Source: Phyllobacterium chamaecytisi
GTDB taxonomy: Bacteria; Pseudomonadota; Alphaproteobacteria; Rhizobiales; Rhizobiaceae
Assembly: GCF_020164455.1 (NCBI RefSeq)
Contig: NZ_JAIQWW010000024.1
Coordinates: 1-64,000, forward strand
Reading direction: 5' to 3'
DNA: 64,000 nt
The position numbers and the translations under genes are program-made. Below, in pieces: positions 37,282-46,899 of this stretch. The notes under the pieces are model-generated. The model did not search any database and was not told the origin of the DNA. It saw only the letters and a program-made list of their open reading frames with translations. The number at the start of each line of letters is the position of its first letter. Position 1 is the stretch's first letter.

Positions 37282-38757
37282 TCACGTACCACAAAATGTT
37301 TCGAGAACGCGCTCGTGGATTTCCGGCGGCTTTGCATAATGCGCGAATTCGGCCTGGTCCTCGAAAGGTTCGCCGACAACCGTCAGGAGTTCTTCAAACG
37401 GGCGGAAATCACTATTCTGGACCGCTGCAGCTATCACCGCTTCGACCCGGTGGTTTCGGGGAATGAAAAGCGGATTGACGTGACGCATTGCAGTCCGGCG
37501 CTCAAAACCTGTTTGCGGTTCGTGAGCGATGCGCGCCCGCCAGCGTGCCAGCCATTCCCTGAATGCACCAGGTTCTGTAAACAGGTTGAGCACCCTCTCA
37601 TCGTCGTTGACGGTCTCGGCACAGTGGCTCAGATATCGGAACGTCAGAGTAAAGTCCGCCTGGCTCTTCGTCATTGTGTCGAGCAGTTCCTTGATGAGTG
37701 TCAGGTCGGTTTCTGCCTCGGTAAACAGGCCAAGCTTCCGTCTCATCCCGGTGATAAACACTGTTTGGAATTGGGCGTCGAAAGTGGCTAGCGCGTTTTG
37801 AGCCAAGGACACCGCCTTGTCCTGATCGTCCGCAAGCAACGGCAGCAGGCTCTCCGCCAGACGCACCAGGTTCCACAAAGCGACCGGTCCTTGGTTGCCA
37901 TACGCATAGCGGCCCGCATGATCGATAGAACTGAAAACCGTCGCTGGATCGTAATTGTCCAGGAATGCACATGGACCATAGTCAATGGTCTCGCCGGCGA
38001 TGGACATGTTGTCTGTATTCATCACACCGTGGATAAATCCGGCTAACATCCACTGCGCAACCAGCAAGGCCTGGGCTTCGATCACTGCCGCCAGGAGCGA
38101 CAGGTAGGGCATGTCGCCTGCTGCCGCCTCGGGATAATGCCGGGCAATGACGTGGTCTGCGAGAGCACGGATGCCCTCAATGTCACCCCGGGCGGCAAAA
38201 AATTGAAACGTCCCTATTCGTATGTGACTGGAAGCAACGCGGGTGATAACGGCACCAGGGAGAGACATCTCACGCGCAACGGTTTCTCCGGTCAGTACGG
38301 CAGCGAGCGCACGGGTGGTTGGAATCCGCAGGGCGTTCATTGCTTCACTTAGGATATATTCGCGCAGGACAGGACCCAGCGCTGCACGTCCATCTCCGCC
38401 ACGCGAAAAGGGCGTCCGTCCCGCCCCCTTTAACTGTATATCCCGTCGGACACCGTCTCGATCAATGACTTCACCGAGCAAGATCGCCCTGCCATCGCCC
38501 AGTCGCGGGACGAAATGACCAAACTGATGCCCCGCATATGGGGTGGCGATAGGGTCAGCGCTCTGCGGGACATTGTTTCCTGCGAGCATGTCTATACCCT
38601 CGGCGCTGCTCAACCACCGATTATCTAGACCCAGCTGGAAAACGAGGTCAAAGTTCAGCTTGATCAATCTCGGAGACGCAACAGGGGTGGGCATGGTGCG
38701 GATAAAGAATTTGTCCGGCAGCCGGCTATAACTATGGTCGAATGCGATCTCGGTCAT
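37282..38757 (-). CDS. selO: Protein adenylyltransferase SelO (YdiU)
   Basis: A 491-residue pseudokinase-fold enzyme that transfers AMP from ATP to Ser/Thr/Tyr of partner proteins, linked to redox homeostasis. Seen: YAGHQFGHFVPRLGDGRAILLGE (glycine-rich/ATP region), IQLKGAGRTPFSRGGDGRAA with the nucleotide-binding Lys, FIHGVMNTDNMSIAGETIDYGPCAFLDNY (the catalytic HGxxNTDN and DYGP motifs) and a final C-G-T, where Cys replaces the selenocysteine of animal SelO. ATG 38757 (MTEIAFDH) is the family start; the frame to 38859 is not homologous. It is a monocistronic gene. Confidence 0.95.
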   Translation of the reverse strand: MTEIAFDHSYSRLPDKFFIRTMPTPVASPRLIKLNFDLVFQLGLDNRWLSSAEGIDMLAGNNVPQSADPIATPYAGHQFGHFVPRLGDGRAILLGEVIDRDGVRRDIQLKGAGRTPFSRGGDGRAALGPVLREYILSEAMNALRIPTTRALAAVLTGETVAREMSLPGAVITRVASSHIRIGTFQFFAARGDIEGIRALADHVIARHYPEAAAGDMPYLSLLAAVIEAQALLVAQWMLAGFIHGVMNTDNMSIAGETIDYGPCAFLDNYDPATVFSSIDHAGRYAYGNQGPVALWNLVRLAESLLPLLADDQDKAVSLAQNALATFDAQFQTVFITGMRRKLGLFTEAETDLTLIKELLDTMTKSQADFTLTFRYLSHCAETVNDDERVLNLFTEPGAFREWLARWRARIAHEPQTGFERRTAMRHVNPLFIPRNHRVEAVIAAAVQNSDFRPFEELLTVVGEPFEDQAEFAHYAKPPEIHERVLETFCGT

Positions 38758-39430
38758 TCCAAACCTGCTTTTTTGCTGTTTCAGCGTAGCCAAGCGTTTG
38801 CCGGAGCACAAGTCGGCGTCGATCGTGAAAAGAACGCACGTTTTGTCCAATCGCAGCATCGCAAATCAATTTGTCAAAAGTTTATTTCATCCGGTCGAGG
38901 TTCATTTGCGCCCGAGTTGCTGCCATGACATCGGCCAAAAATGGCGCTCGACCGGGCATCCCTTCACCTCGGCCAATCTCTCAAGGGAGATCTACACCCG
39001 GACCGACTGGCCCAGCGCATGACCTTCTTTGACCGTGGTTTGCGCGATTTCGATTTGATAGCTGCCAAGGCTGCCAATGCAGAAGAGAAATTAGAACCGG
39101 ATTCTCGTGTAACATCGGTACAAACTGAGTTGGTCCAACACATTCTCGTTCTCTGCGTCGCAGCCATTCATTGCGCGTAAAAGTCCACGACTTCGCCATG
39201 AACCAGATATAAGAATCGATCCGATTGAGGAGCCCGCGTTGGACGAGATGGCGAAACAATGATTGAGCGAGCTCACGCGTATTAAAGTTTGCTGGCCTTG
39301 CCCCGGTGCCAGTAGAGGTCTGGCGCTGATTCAAGACGACAGAATCGGCGCAAATACCTTGTTTGTATTTTTAGTTCCGAGGTGCAAAATAAGTATCAGT
39401 TCAAAAGGCCTATGTTGCGATGACCCTACG
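38758..39430. other. Intergenic region between selO and rsgA
   Basis: About 670 bases. A frame at 38941-39180 (+) contains RASLHLGQSLKGDLHPDRLAQRMTFFDRGLRDFDLIA, which has protein-like character, but I recognise no family and see no ribosome site. It may be a fragment. The promoters of selO and rsgA must also lie here. Confidence 0.35.
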
Positions 39431-40465
39431 ATGACCGAAACCACGACTGATTCTTGCGCTTCGCTCTCGAGTTTGGGATGGTCGGAATTTTTTAGCGATC
39501 AGCTTGTGTCAAACGAGACAAACCTCCTCCCGATGCGCATTGATACGGTTCACCGCGCGCGTCTCACAGCGATTTTTCAATCAGGAACAGTCAAACTAAC
39601 CCATCCCGCCGACGTGACGACCGCAGATTTTGCCGTAGGTGACTGGATTCTCGTTGATCCGGGCACGCATCTGGTGCAACGCCTTTTGAAGCGAAAAACC
39701 CTGCTGGAACGTCGCAAAACGGGTAATCGACCCCCACAGCTGGTTGCTGCGAACATCGATACACTGTTCATCGTTACCTCGTGCAATTCCGATTTCAATG
39801 CCGCCCGGCTGGAACGTTACCTTGCGTTGGCCAACCAAGCCGGAACAAATCCTGTCATCGTCTTGACCAAGGCTGATACGGTGTCAAACGCTTGGGAATT
39901 CGAACAGCGGGCGGCTGCACTGCAACGCGGTTTGACTGTCGTGACCCTGAATGCGCGCTCTCCTGACGCCAAGACTGCGCTCTTTGCCTGGTGCGGAGTC
40001 GGGCAGACAGTGACCTTGGTAGGGTCCTCCGGTGTAGGCAAATCGACTCTGGTGAACACGCTGGCGGGCCCGGTCCTAGAACTGCCCCAGCAGACGGGCG
40101 GCATCCGCGAGCATGATGCCAAGGGTCGTCACACCACCACATCCCGGTCTCTGCACGCGATTGCCGCCGGCGGTTGGGTGATCGATACGCCGGGAATACG
40201 AACGCTGGATGTCAGCCACGTGGGTTATGGCATTGACACCGTGTTCGCGGAAATCACAGAACTTGCCCCGCATTGCCGGTTTCGTGACTGTAGTCACGTT
40301 CATGAACCCGGCTGCGCGGTGCAAGCAGCAATGGCTGCAGGCAAGTTTGATCCCGAGCGTTTGACCCGCTGGCGAAAGCTGCAGAACGAAACCGGCGATA
40401 ACAGCGTCAATCAAGTCAGACCGCGTGGCACAAGTTCCATGCCTCGGCGCAAAAACAGGGAATAA
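39431..40465 (+). CDS. rsgA: Ribosome small-subunit-dependent GTPase RsgA
   Basis: A 344-residue circularly permuted GTPase that helps late 30S subunit maturation. An N-terminal OB fold (about 40-95) precedes the GTPase motifs in permuted order: G4 VLTKAD, G1 GSSGVGKST, G2/G3 region TTTSRSLH and DTPGIR. The C-terminal zinc motif is CRFRDCSHVHEPGCAV, with three Cys and one His. ATG 39431 (MTETTTDS) is chosen because the preceding frame back to 39263 has no similarity. A copy in an accessory region may duplicate a core rsgA. Confidence 0.93.
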   Translation: MTETTTDSCASLSSLGWSEFFSDQLVSNETNLLPMRIDTVHRARLTAIFQSGTVKLTHPADVTTADFAVGDWILVDPGTHLVQRLLKRKTLLERRKTGNRPPQLVAANIDTLFIVTSCNSDFNAARLERYLALANQAGTNPVIVLTKADTVSNAWEFEQRAAALQRGLTVVTLNARSPDAKTALFAWCGVGQTVTLVGSSGVGKSTLVNTLAGPVLELPQQTGGIREHDAKGRHTTTSRSLHAIAAGGWVIDTPGIRTLDVSHVGYGIDTVFAEITELAPHCRFRDCSHVHEPGCAVQAAMAAGKFDPERLTRWRKLQNETGDNSVNQVRPRGTSSMPRRKNRE

Positions 40466-40764
40466 ATGGAATTAGGCGACCCATCTTCCAAGATTCGGCC
40501 GACGCTGGCACGGGTCGAGGTGCCGAACTTCGTGCGGCCAAGATATCCGATGGTAGCCGCTGAATAACGCAAACATTGGGCAAGCCGATGTAAAACTGGC
40601 GGCAATCTCAAATTCGCTTCTTAATATCCTTCCCGTTTCAATGATATGCCCTCACTACCCATGCAGAAACTATGAAGGAGTGGGTGCTAAGCTGAAACCG
40701 AATACACCCCTGCTTATGGCACACCTCCACACCGGTTCATCGATGTCGGCGCGTTGCGGTTCCG

Positions 40765-41085
40765 TTAAGAGGTTCCATCGATAATCTCTTGTTTGATGCC
40801 GAGCATGAGACGAAGAATCCGGATTTTGTCAGCCGCTTCAAGCATGATTTCGCTTGTTTCGTCGACGTACTTGAAATCGATATGCTCAGCAAACTGCTCG
40901 AGTTCCCAGGCGATATCGGACCCGGTGTCCTGCTCCGGGGACCCTGAAAACGCAACTAGCTCTCTGTATATTCTGATCAACTCAGCGGCATTTCGGAGCA
41001 GGACTTGTTTTTCCTCACGGGTGAGATCCGTCGCGCCGTTTGCTTGTTTGATCAGCGCAGAAAGGATTCCCGTTTTCGCTGCCAT
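40765..41085 (-). CDS. Hypothetical helical protein
   Basis: A 106-residue acidic, helix-rich soluble protein of no recognised family (segments LTREEKQVLLRNAAELIRIYRELV and ETSEIMLEAADKIRILRLMLGIKQEII). GGAG sits 6-7 bases before the ATG. Coding character on this strand is better than for the opposite-strand frame. No partner gene is adjacent. Confidence 0.6.
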   Translation of the reverse strand: MAAKTGILSALIKQANGATDLTREEKQVLLRNAAELIRIYRELVAFSGSPEQDTGSDIAWELEQFAEHIDFKYVDETSEIMLEAADKIRILRLMLGIKQEIIDGTS

Positions 41086-41439
41086 GTTTACTCCATCTTG
41101 GGACGCCCCATTTGAATCTTTGGTGGACCATACTTCGGGTAGCAGCGATAAGGGTCTGACTCCATACCAAAACTCTATCCACTAACGATCAGGATGACTC
41201 ATGGAACAGCGGTGGTCTTTTGTGTCGAGTACATCGATGGAAGCAAGATCCATCGATATGATAAATAGCGTATCGGCTCAAGAGGACATATCTTGGCAAA
41301 AAAACGGCGGATCACATCATGAAAAATGACCGTCTCGCCTCCCTTTCTCGGCTTCCCCGATCGCCTCGCCGACGGCCGTAAGCCCTGTACGGTGATCTTC
41401 GGAGCCGGCCACGGCAGCATCTATTTCGGCAAGGACAAG

Positions 41440-41765
41440 AGTGGCTGTGCCTTGTCCCCCAACGCCATCCGCGCTGCGAGCGAACGATGGTGGGATCATG
41501 AGCGAAACGATCTGCCTTGAGAGCTTGGTCAGCGGTTTCCTGGGCGCAACGACGTCGACGATCCTGGAAGCGGGCTTGGCGAGACGAGAGGATGCCTTGT
41601 TGGCCCGTGATCATGATCATCGGCATCGCGCCGAGAAGAGCATACGCTGCTCCAGTAGAAAAATTCAAAGCGCCGGGCCGGAGCGTCGTGAGGCAGACAC
41701 GGGTTGCCAGTCAACCGTCCATAGGTTGCGGCCATGAAAGCGGCCGCTTGTTCGTGTCGGGTCAA
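41440..41765 (-). pseudogene. Acetolactate-synthase-like (TPP enzyme) N-terminal remnant
   Basis: Three minus frames join into the PYR domain of an acetolactate synthase or relative. TRHEQAAAFMAATYGRLTGNP (from 41765; its Glu is the TPP-activating residue) is followed by NFSTGAAYALLGAMPMIMITGQQGI, then LSSRQARFQ, and then IVDVVAPRKPLTKLSRQIVS. Two frameshifts and loss of the other domains make it non-functional. Confidence 0.8.
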
Positions 41766-41984
41766 GATGAGCTGGATTGAAGAATTACGAATGGCTCCGA
41801 CGACGCGGTCACCTTTGCCCGGGTCTCATTCGTCATGCGCGACGCCGGCGCAGGCTCCTTCGGTTGTGGCTGTTCAGCCAGTTTTCTTAAACACATCAAT
41901 CTCTTCGCCGGCGTCCGCGAGCCGTTTCTTGCTGGAGGCAACTGCCAATCGACACCTTAACAGGCCTACCTCGCTGACGCGCCT

Positions 41985-42480
41985 ACGGAGGCTTCGAGCA
42001 AGCCCAGTCCGCCTCCTATTTCGCGAAGAGATCGGGACGCAATTCCACGAGAATGTTCGACGCTGCCATGCTGGAATATGTCACCGGCCGCGCCCAGCTG
42101 GAACAGGCTGTGCGTATCGGCGTCAGGAACCACGAGACCGTTCCGTTTTTCCAACCTTTGGTGACTATAGGAGACGGCAAGCTTGTGAGGGTTCGAGGCA
42201 CTTGCCCGCTGGCAGCGTGCCGTAAGTTCACCGCGCCTGACGTGTTTATCGCACTTGCCGAACAGGTCGGGCTTATCATCGAATTGTCGAAGAGCCTCTT
42301 GCGTCAGGCCCAACAGGCGCGCTCGGTTGTCCGAATGGCCTTACCCTGACGATGTTTCTCCACCCAGCTAACCGACCGGCGCCTTGGATTGCGTATTAGC
42401 GGGATCCTTGCCGAAACCGAGCTCCCGGCGCAGAGACGCGATCGCCTCCTTCGAACCAGCCGAGATCGGGCATGGGCCGC
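41985..42480 (+). pseudogene. EAL-domain (c-di-GMP phosphodiesterase-like) remnant
   Basis: SASYFAKRSGRNSTRMFDAAM is the usual linker between GGDEF and EAL domains. It is followed by LEQAVRIGVRNHETVPFFQPLVTIGDGKLV, FTAPDVFIALAEQVGLIIELSKSLLRQA and, after a frameshift near 42350, QLTDRRLGLRISGILAETELPAQR. The catalytic EAL motif itself is lost (VRVRGT stands where xxEALxR is expected), and the C-terminal half is absent. Confidence 0.72.
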
Positions 42481-42601
42481 TCGCCGAGCAGCCGTATGCC
42501 ACGCCTTGCGTTCCCGGACACTAACGCGCGCTGATGGTTAGTCAGGACGTACCGAAAATCGGGCAGGACAACGCCAGTCCCCACCTTGGCTTCCTCAATG
42601 C

Positions 42602-43327
42602 TTATCTTCCGTTCTTCTCCCGCCACACGGCGAAATCAGCCTTTGGCTTGTCACTTGTGGCCGGATAGAGGCCGATGATCGTCGCACCGTTCATGACTTG
42701 CTCTGTGACAAAATCCTCATAAGCGGTCATTTCCAGCGTCTCGTCGGCGATCTCGTCCGCCAAATGTCGCGGAATAACGATGACGCCTTCATTGTCCCCG
42801 ACAAGCACATCGCCCGGAAAAACCGCGACATCGCCACAGCCGATTGGGACGTTGATATCGCAGGCCTGGTGGTGGGTAAGGTTGGTTGGAGCCGAAGGAC
42901 GATTGTGGTAGGCGTGAATGCTTAAATTGGCAATCTCAGGACTGTCGCGGAAGCCTCCGTCAGTAACCACACCCGCCGCACCCCTCACTTGCAGCCTTGA
43001 TATCAATATGGAGCCGGCCGAAGCTGCCCGGGCATCCTTGCGGCTATCCATCACCAGGACGGCTCCCTCCGGACATTGTTCCACCGCGGCGCGCTGCGGA
43101 TGACCCGGATCCTTGAAGACCTCGATCGTGTTAAGGTCTTCGCGGGCCGGTATGTAGCGCAGTGTAAAGGCTTGGCCGACCATATTGGTCTGCTTCGCCG
43201 ACAGCGGTCGCACATCTTGGATGCACTGGTTGCGCAGCCCACGCTTGAACAGCGCCGTCGCAATCGTTGGCGTGGCCACGCCCATCAGCTTTTTGCGCGC
43301 TTCTTCACTTAGATCATAGTTTGTCAT
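42602..43327 (-). CDS. RraA-family protein, probable 2-keto acid aldolase
   Basis: A 241-residue member of the RraA/HMG-aldolase family, whose catalytic members cleave 2-keto acids to pyruvate plus an aldehyde or oxaloacetate. Seen: TPTIATALFKRGLRN, the metal/substrate motif GVVTDGGFRDSPEI with Arg and Asp, and the C-terminal GDVLVGDNEGVIVIPRHLADEI. ATG 43327 (MTNYDL) is chosen; the upstream frame overlaps the dehydratase gene. It begins 17 bases after the sugar-acid dehydratase stop, so it likely acts on that enzyme's 2-keto-3-deoxy product. Confidence 0.85.
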   Translation of the reverse strand: MTNYDLSEEARKKLMGVATPTIATALFKRGLRNQCIQDVRPLSAKQTNMVGQAFTLRYIPAREDLNTIEVFKDPGHPQRAAVEQCPEGAVLVMDSRKDARAASAGSILISRLQVRGAAGVVTDGGFRDSPEIANLSIHAYHNRPSAPTNLTHHQACDINVPIGCGDVAVFPGDVLVGDNEGVIVIPRHLADEIADETLEMTAYEDFVTEQVMNGATIIGLYPATSDKPKADFAVWREKNGR

Positions 43328-43343
43328 TCGTTGTCCTCGGCTA

Positions 43344-45080
43344 TCAGTAGATATCTGGTTCAGGAGCGGATGGTCCGAAGCGTGTTTCGAGAAAGTCAAA
43401 ATCCGCGCCCGTGTCGGCTTGGCTCACGTGTCTGGCGAACATCCAACCGTAGCCCCGACCAGCCTTGTCTGCCGGTTTCCTCCATTCACAGCGACGGCGT
43501 TCGATTTCACCATCGTCTACCAGCATGTCAATCCTGCGTGCCTTCAGGTCGAGCCGCACGATGTCGCCCGTTTTCAGAAGAGCCAGCGGGCCGCCGACAT
43601 GCGATTCCGGCGAGACGTGCAGAACGCAGGCTCCATAGCTGGTGCCGCTCATGCGAGCATCGGACAGACGCAGCATGTCGCGATATCCCCTCTTGAGCAG
43701 GACCTTGGGCATCGGCAACATGCCCCATTCGGGCATGCCCGGGCCGCCCTGCGGCCCGGCCCCGCGCAGCACCAGGACATGATCGGGCGTGACGTCAAGA
43801 TTTTCGTCGTCGATCGCCGCTTTCATCTCCGGGTAGCTGTCGAAGACCAATGCCGGACCTTGGTGTTGATGCAGCCTCGGATCACAGGCGGCTGGTTTCA
43901 TAACCGCGCCTGTTGGCGCAAGGTTGCCTTTAACGACAGCAAGCGAGCCTTCCTGAAAGACAGGATTGTCGAGGGAGCGGATAACGTCGTCATTGAAACA
44001 TTTGGCCCCCTCCAGCGTCTCTCCGAGCGTATGGCCGGAGACCGTGAGCACCGAAAGATCGAGCTTTGATGAAAGTTTGGCCATAAGCGCGCGCAGGCCT
44101 CCGGCGTAGTAGAAATCTTCCATCAGATAGGTATCGCCAGTTGGCCGGATGTTCGCGAGAACCGGGGTCGTGCGGCCTGCACGATCCAGATCGTCCATTG
44201 TCAGGTCGACACCAGCCCGGCGTGCCATGGCGACGAGGTGGACGATGGCATTGGTCGAGCATCCGGTTGCCATGGCCACGGCCACGGCATTGCCTATGGA
44301 TGCATCGGTCAAGATCTTGCTCGGAACGAGGTCTTCCCAGACCATGTCGATGATGCGACGCCCCACGGCAGATGACATCCGGATATGATTGGAGTCGGCA
44401 GCGGGAATCGAACTTGCGCCCGGCAACGTCAAGCCGAGGGCTTCCGCGATCGCCGTCATGGTGCTTGCCGTGCCCATGGTCATGCAATGGCCGTAGGAGC
44501 GTGCGATTCCGGCTTCCACCTCGACCCATTCATCCCTCGACAGATTGCCCGCGCGCCGTTCATCCCAGAATTTCCAGGCATCTGAACCGGAACCCAGAGC
44601 TTTGCCTCGGTAGTTGCCGCGCAGCATGGGGCCCGCCGGCAGATAGATCATCGGCAGGCCGGCGCTCACAGCGCCCATCACCAAGCCCGGCGTGGTCTTG
44701 TCGCAGCCACCCATCAACACAGCGCCATCGACCGGGTGGGAGCGCAGCAGCTCCTCGACTTCCATCGCCAGCATATTGCGATAGAGCATCGTCGTTGGCT
44801 TGACGTAGCTTTCCGACAATGAAAGCGCCGGCAATTCGAGTGGAAATCCGCCGGCTTGAAAAACACCGCGCTTCACGTCCTCGACGCGGTGTTTAAAGTG
44901 TGCATGGCAAGGGTTGGCATCCGACCAGGTATTGAGGATAGCAATGACCGGCTTTCCGCTCCATTCTTCCGGCGCATAACCCATCTGCATTGTTCTTGAT
45001 CGATGGCCGGAGCTGCGCAGGTCGTCGGGAGCGAACCAGCGGGCGCTTCTTAATGTGTCAGGGTTTTTTTTCATAGCCAT
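43344..45080 (-). CDS. IlvD/Edd-family sugar-acid dehydratase (arabonate/xylonate type)
   Basis: A 578-residue iron-sulfur dehydratase. Three Cys ligands are visible: C58 (SDANPCHAHF), C126 (LMGGCDKTTPG) and C199 (SYGHCMTMGTAST). These and the conserved SDARMSGTSYG near the C-terminus place it with L-arabonate/D-xylonate dehydratases rather than with the branched-chain enzyme IlvD. The reaction would turn an aldonate into a 2-keto-3-deoxy aldonate. It sits between an ABC importer (44 bases upstream) and the RraA-type aldolase, forming one minus-strand operon. The exact sugar acid is unknown. Confidence 0.9.
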   Translation of the reverse strand: MAMKKNPDTLRSARWFAPDDLRSSGHRSRTMQMGYAPEEWSGKPVIAILNTWSDANPCHAHFKHRVEDVKRGVFQAGGFPLELPALSLSESYVKPTTMLYRNMLAMEVEELLRSHPVDGAVLMGGCDKTTPGLVMGAVSAGLPMIYLPAGPMLRGNYRGKALGSGSDAWKFWDERRAGNLSRDEWVEVEAGIARSYGHCMTMGTASTMTAIAEALGLTLPGASSIPAADSNHIRMSSAVGRRIIDMVWEDLVPSKILTDASIGNAVAVAMATGCSTNAIVHLVAMARRAGVDLTMDDLDRAGRTTPVLANIRPTGDTYLMEDFYYAGGLRALMAKLSSKLDLSVLTVSGHTLGETLEGAKCFNDDVIRSLDNPVFQEGSLAVVKGNLAPTGAVMKPAACDPRLHQHQGPALVFDSYPEMKAAIDDENLDVTPDHVLVLRGAGPQGGPGMPEWGMLPMPKVLLKRGYRDMLRLSDARMSGTSYGACVLHVSPESHVGGPLALLKTGDIVRLDLKARRIDMLVDDGEIERRRCEWRKPADKAGRGYGWMFARHVSQADTGADFDFLETRFGPSAPEPDIY

Positions 45081-45124
45081 TGCTCAATTGGAAAATGCGA
45101 CGGAGAAGGAAGCCTCAAAACTGC

Positions 45125-45994
45125 TCATTCCTTCATGCCCCATTTTTGTATCGTGTGGCGCTCAATGGTCTGAAAGACCAGGTTCTCGACGATGAGACCT
45201 ATGATGATCACGGTGAGCAGCCCGGCAAAGACGGCAGGAATGTCCAGAAGATTGCGGTTCTCAAAGATGAACCAGCCGAGCCCGCCCTGCCCCGAAGAAA
45301 CACCGAAGACGAGTTCGGCGGCAATCAGCGTACGCCAGGCGAACGCCCAGCCGATTTTCAGGCCGGTCAAGATCGACGGGAACGCAGCGGGAACGAGAAT
45401 CCGCGTCACATAGGATAAACCCGTCAATCCATAATTGCCTCCGACCATGCGCAGCGTTCGCGACACGCCAAGAAAGCCAGCATGGGTGTTGAGCGCCACC
45501 GCCCAAAGCACGGAATGGATCAGCACGAAGACAAGGCTGGAAGCGCCGAGCCCAAACCAGATCAAAGCAAGTGGCAGCAATGAGATGGCGGGTAGCGGAT
45601 TGAACATCGCCGTCATTGTTTCCAAAAAATCGGTGCCGATGCGCGTGTTAATGGCAAGGATTGTCAAAATGGCCGCTAGCAAAGTCCCTGCCACATATCC
45701 CGTGATGAGCACCTGAAGCGTCGTCCAGATGCGCGACGGCAATGTGCCGTCGACAAAACGATCATAAAGGGTGGTCAGCGTGTCGCTGAGTGTGGGGAAA
45801 AGCAGGGGATTGTCGAGATAGCTTGCATAGACCTGCCAGATGATGGCGAGGACAATAATCAGAACCGTCTTACGCACGGCGCTGATACCCAAGATCAGTT
45901 CGAGGGAACCGAGCCTCTGTTCGACCTCGGCTACATTGGCATGCTGCCTGTTTGTCGTAACATCGGCTGCAAGAATGATTTGCGGACCAGGCAT
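45125..45994 (-). CDS. ABC transporter permease (SsuC/TauC type)
   Basis: A 289-residue inner-membrane protein with six hydrophobic helices (first VLIIVLAIIWQVYASYL). The cytoplasmic EAA-like loop is ILVPAAFPSILTGLKIGWAFAWRTLIAAELV, as in nitrate/sulfonate/taurine importers. ATG 45994 (MPGPQ) is chosen with GGAG 8 bases upstream; GTG 46003 is the alternative and would overlap the ATPase stop. Confidence 0.92.
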   Translation of the reverse strand: MPGPQIILAADVTTNRQHANVAEVEQRLGSLELILGISAVRKTVLIIVLAIIWQVYASYLDNPLLFPTLSDTLTTLYDRFVDGTLPSRIWTTLQVLITGYVAGTLLAAILTILAINTRIGTDFLETMTAMFNPLPAISLLPLALIWFGLGASSLVFVLIHSVLWAVALNTHAGFLGVSRTLRMVGGNYGLTGLSYVTRILVPAAFPSILTGLKIGWAFAWRTLIAAELVFGVSSGQGGLGWFIFENRNLLDIPAVFAGLLTVIIIGLIVENLVFQTIERHTIQKWGMKE

Positions 45995-45999
45995 TGTCG

Positions 46000-46833
46000 T
46001 CACTCCCTGTGGCCGGACTCGGAAAAGAGCAGATTGTGGATATCGCGTTCGAGCGCGACCGCGCTGCCATCGTCCTGACAGGCGCGATCAACGTCGATGA
46101 CTTCAGCCTTCACGCGCCCCGGATGAGGCGACAACAGCAGAATGCGGTTGGAGATCTTGATGGCTTCGGCAATCGAATGTGTGACGAAAATGACCGTAAA
46201 CCTGGTGTCTTCCCAAAGCTGCAGCAGTTCGTCCTGCATCTGACGCCGGGTCAAAGCGTCGAGCGCCGCAAACGGCTCATCCATCAGCAAAATGTCGGGC
46301 TGCATGGCCATGCCGCGGGCGATGGCCACGCGTTGCTTCATGCCACCCGAAAGCGTGTGCGGATAACTGTCGGTGGCGCGTGTCAGCTTCACCTTATCGA
46401 TATATTCCTTTGCCCTTGCCTCGGCCTCCCTGCGCGGTAGTTTGCGCGCAACGACGAGCGGAAACATGACGTTTTCCAGTACAGTCTTCCAAGGCAAAAG
46501 CTGGTCGAACTCCTGAAATACCATCATACGATCGGCGCCAGGCTTTTTGACCGGACGCCCGTTGATATGAATTGATCCACTCACCGGGGCCATGTATCCG
46601 CCGACGGCCTTCAACAGCGTGGACTTGCCGCAACCGGACGGTCCGAGAAGAACAAAACGGTCGGATCGTTCGACAGAAAAACTGACGTCTTCCGTCGCGG
46701 TTATCAGCAGATTCGGGGTCTTGTAGCGAAGCGTCACCTTGTCCACGGTGAGAAGCGACTTGGCCTCACTTGCCGCTTTGACATCGGGCAGACCTGCCGT
46801 TGGATCCATTTTTTGCTGTATGGCCTGTAACAT
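46000..46833 (-). CDS. ABC transporter ATPase (SsuB/TauB type)
   Basis: A 277-residue ATPase with Walker A GPSGCGKST, Q-loop MMVFQEFDQLLPW, signature LSGGMKQRVAIARGMAM, Walker B ILLMDEPFAALD and switch His FVTHSIAEAI. ATG 46833 (MLQAIQ) is chosen because GGAGG lies 5-6 bases upstream; the frame opens 4 codons earlier. It works with the SsuC-type permease and the binding protein of this operon. Confidence 0.94.
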   Translation of the reverse strand: MLQAIQQKMDPTAGLPDVKAASEAKSLLTVDKVTLRYKTPNLLITATEDVSFSVERSDRFVLLGPSGCGKSTLLKAVGGYMAPVSGSIHINGRPVKKPGADRMMVFQEFDQLLPWKTVLENVMFPLVVARKLPRREAEARAKEYIDKVKLTRATDSYPHTLSGGMKQRVAIARGMAMQPDILLMDEPFAALDALTRRQMQDELLQLWEDTRFTVIFVTHSIAEAIKISNRILLLSPHPGRVKAEVIDVDRACQDDGSAVALERDIHNLLFSESGHRE

Positions 46834-46899
46834 ATGGGCCTCCATAGGATAGTCGGAAGACCCGGCGTCTCTGCCAGGTCGTTGGCTCGTTGCCGACAG

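Noticed and set aside
38734-38928. Plus-strand open frame upstream of selO
   Set aside because: Overlaps the selO start region, lacks a ribosome site and has no recognisable motif.
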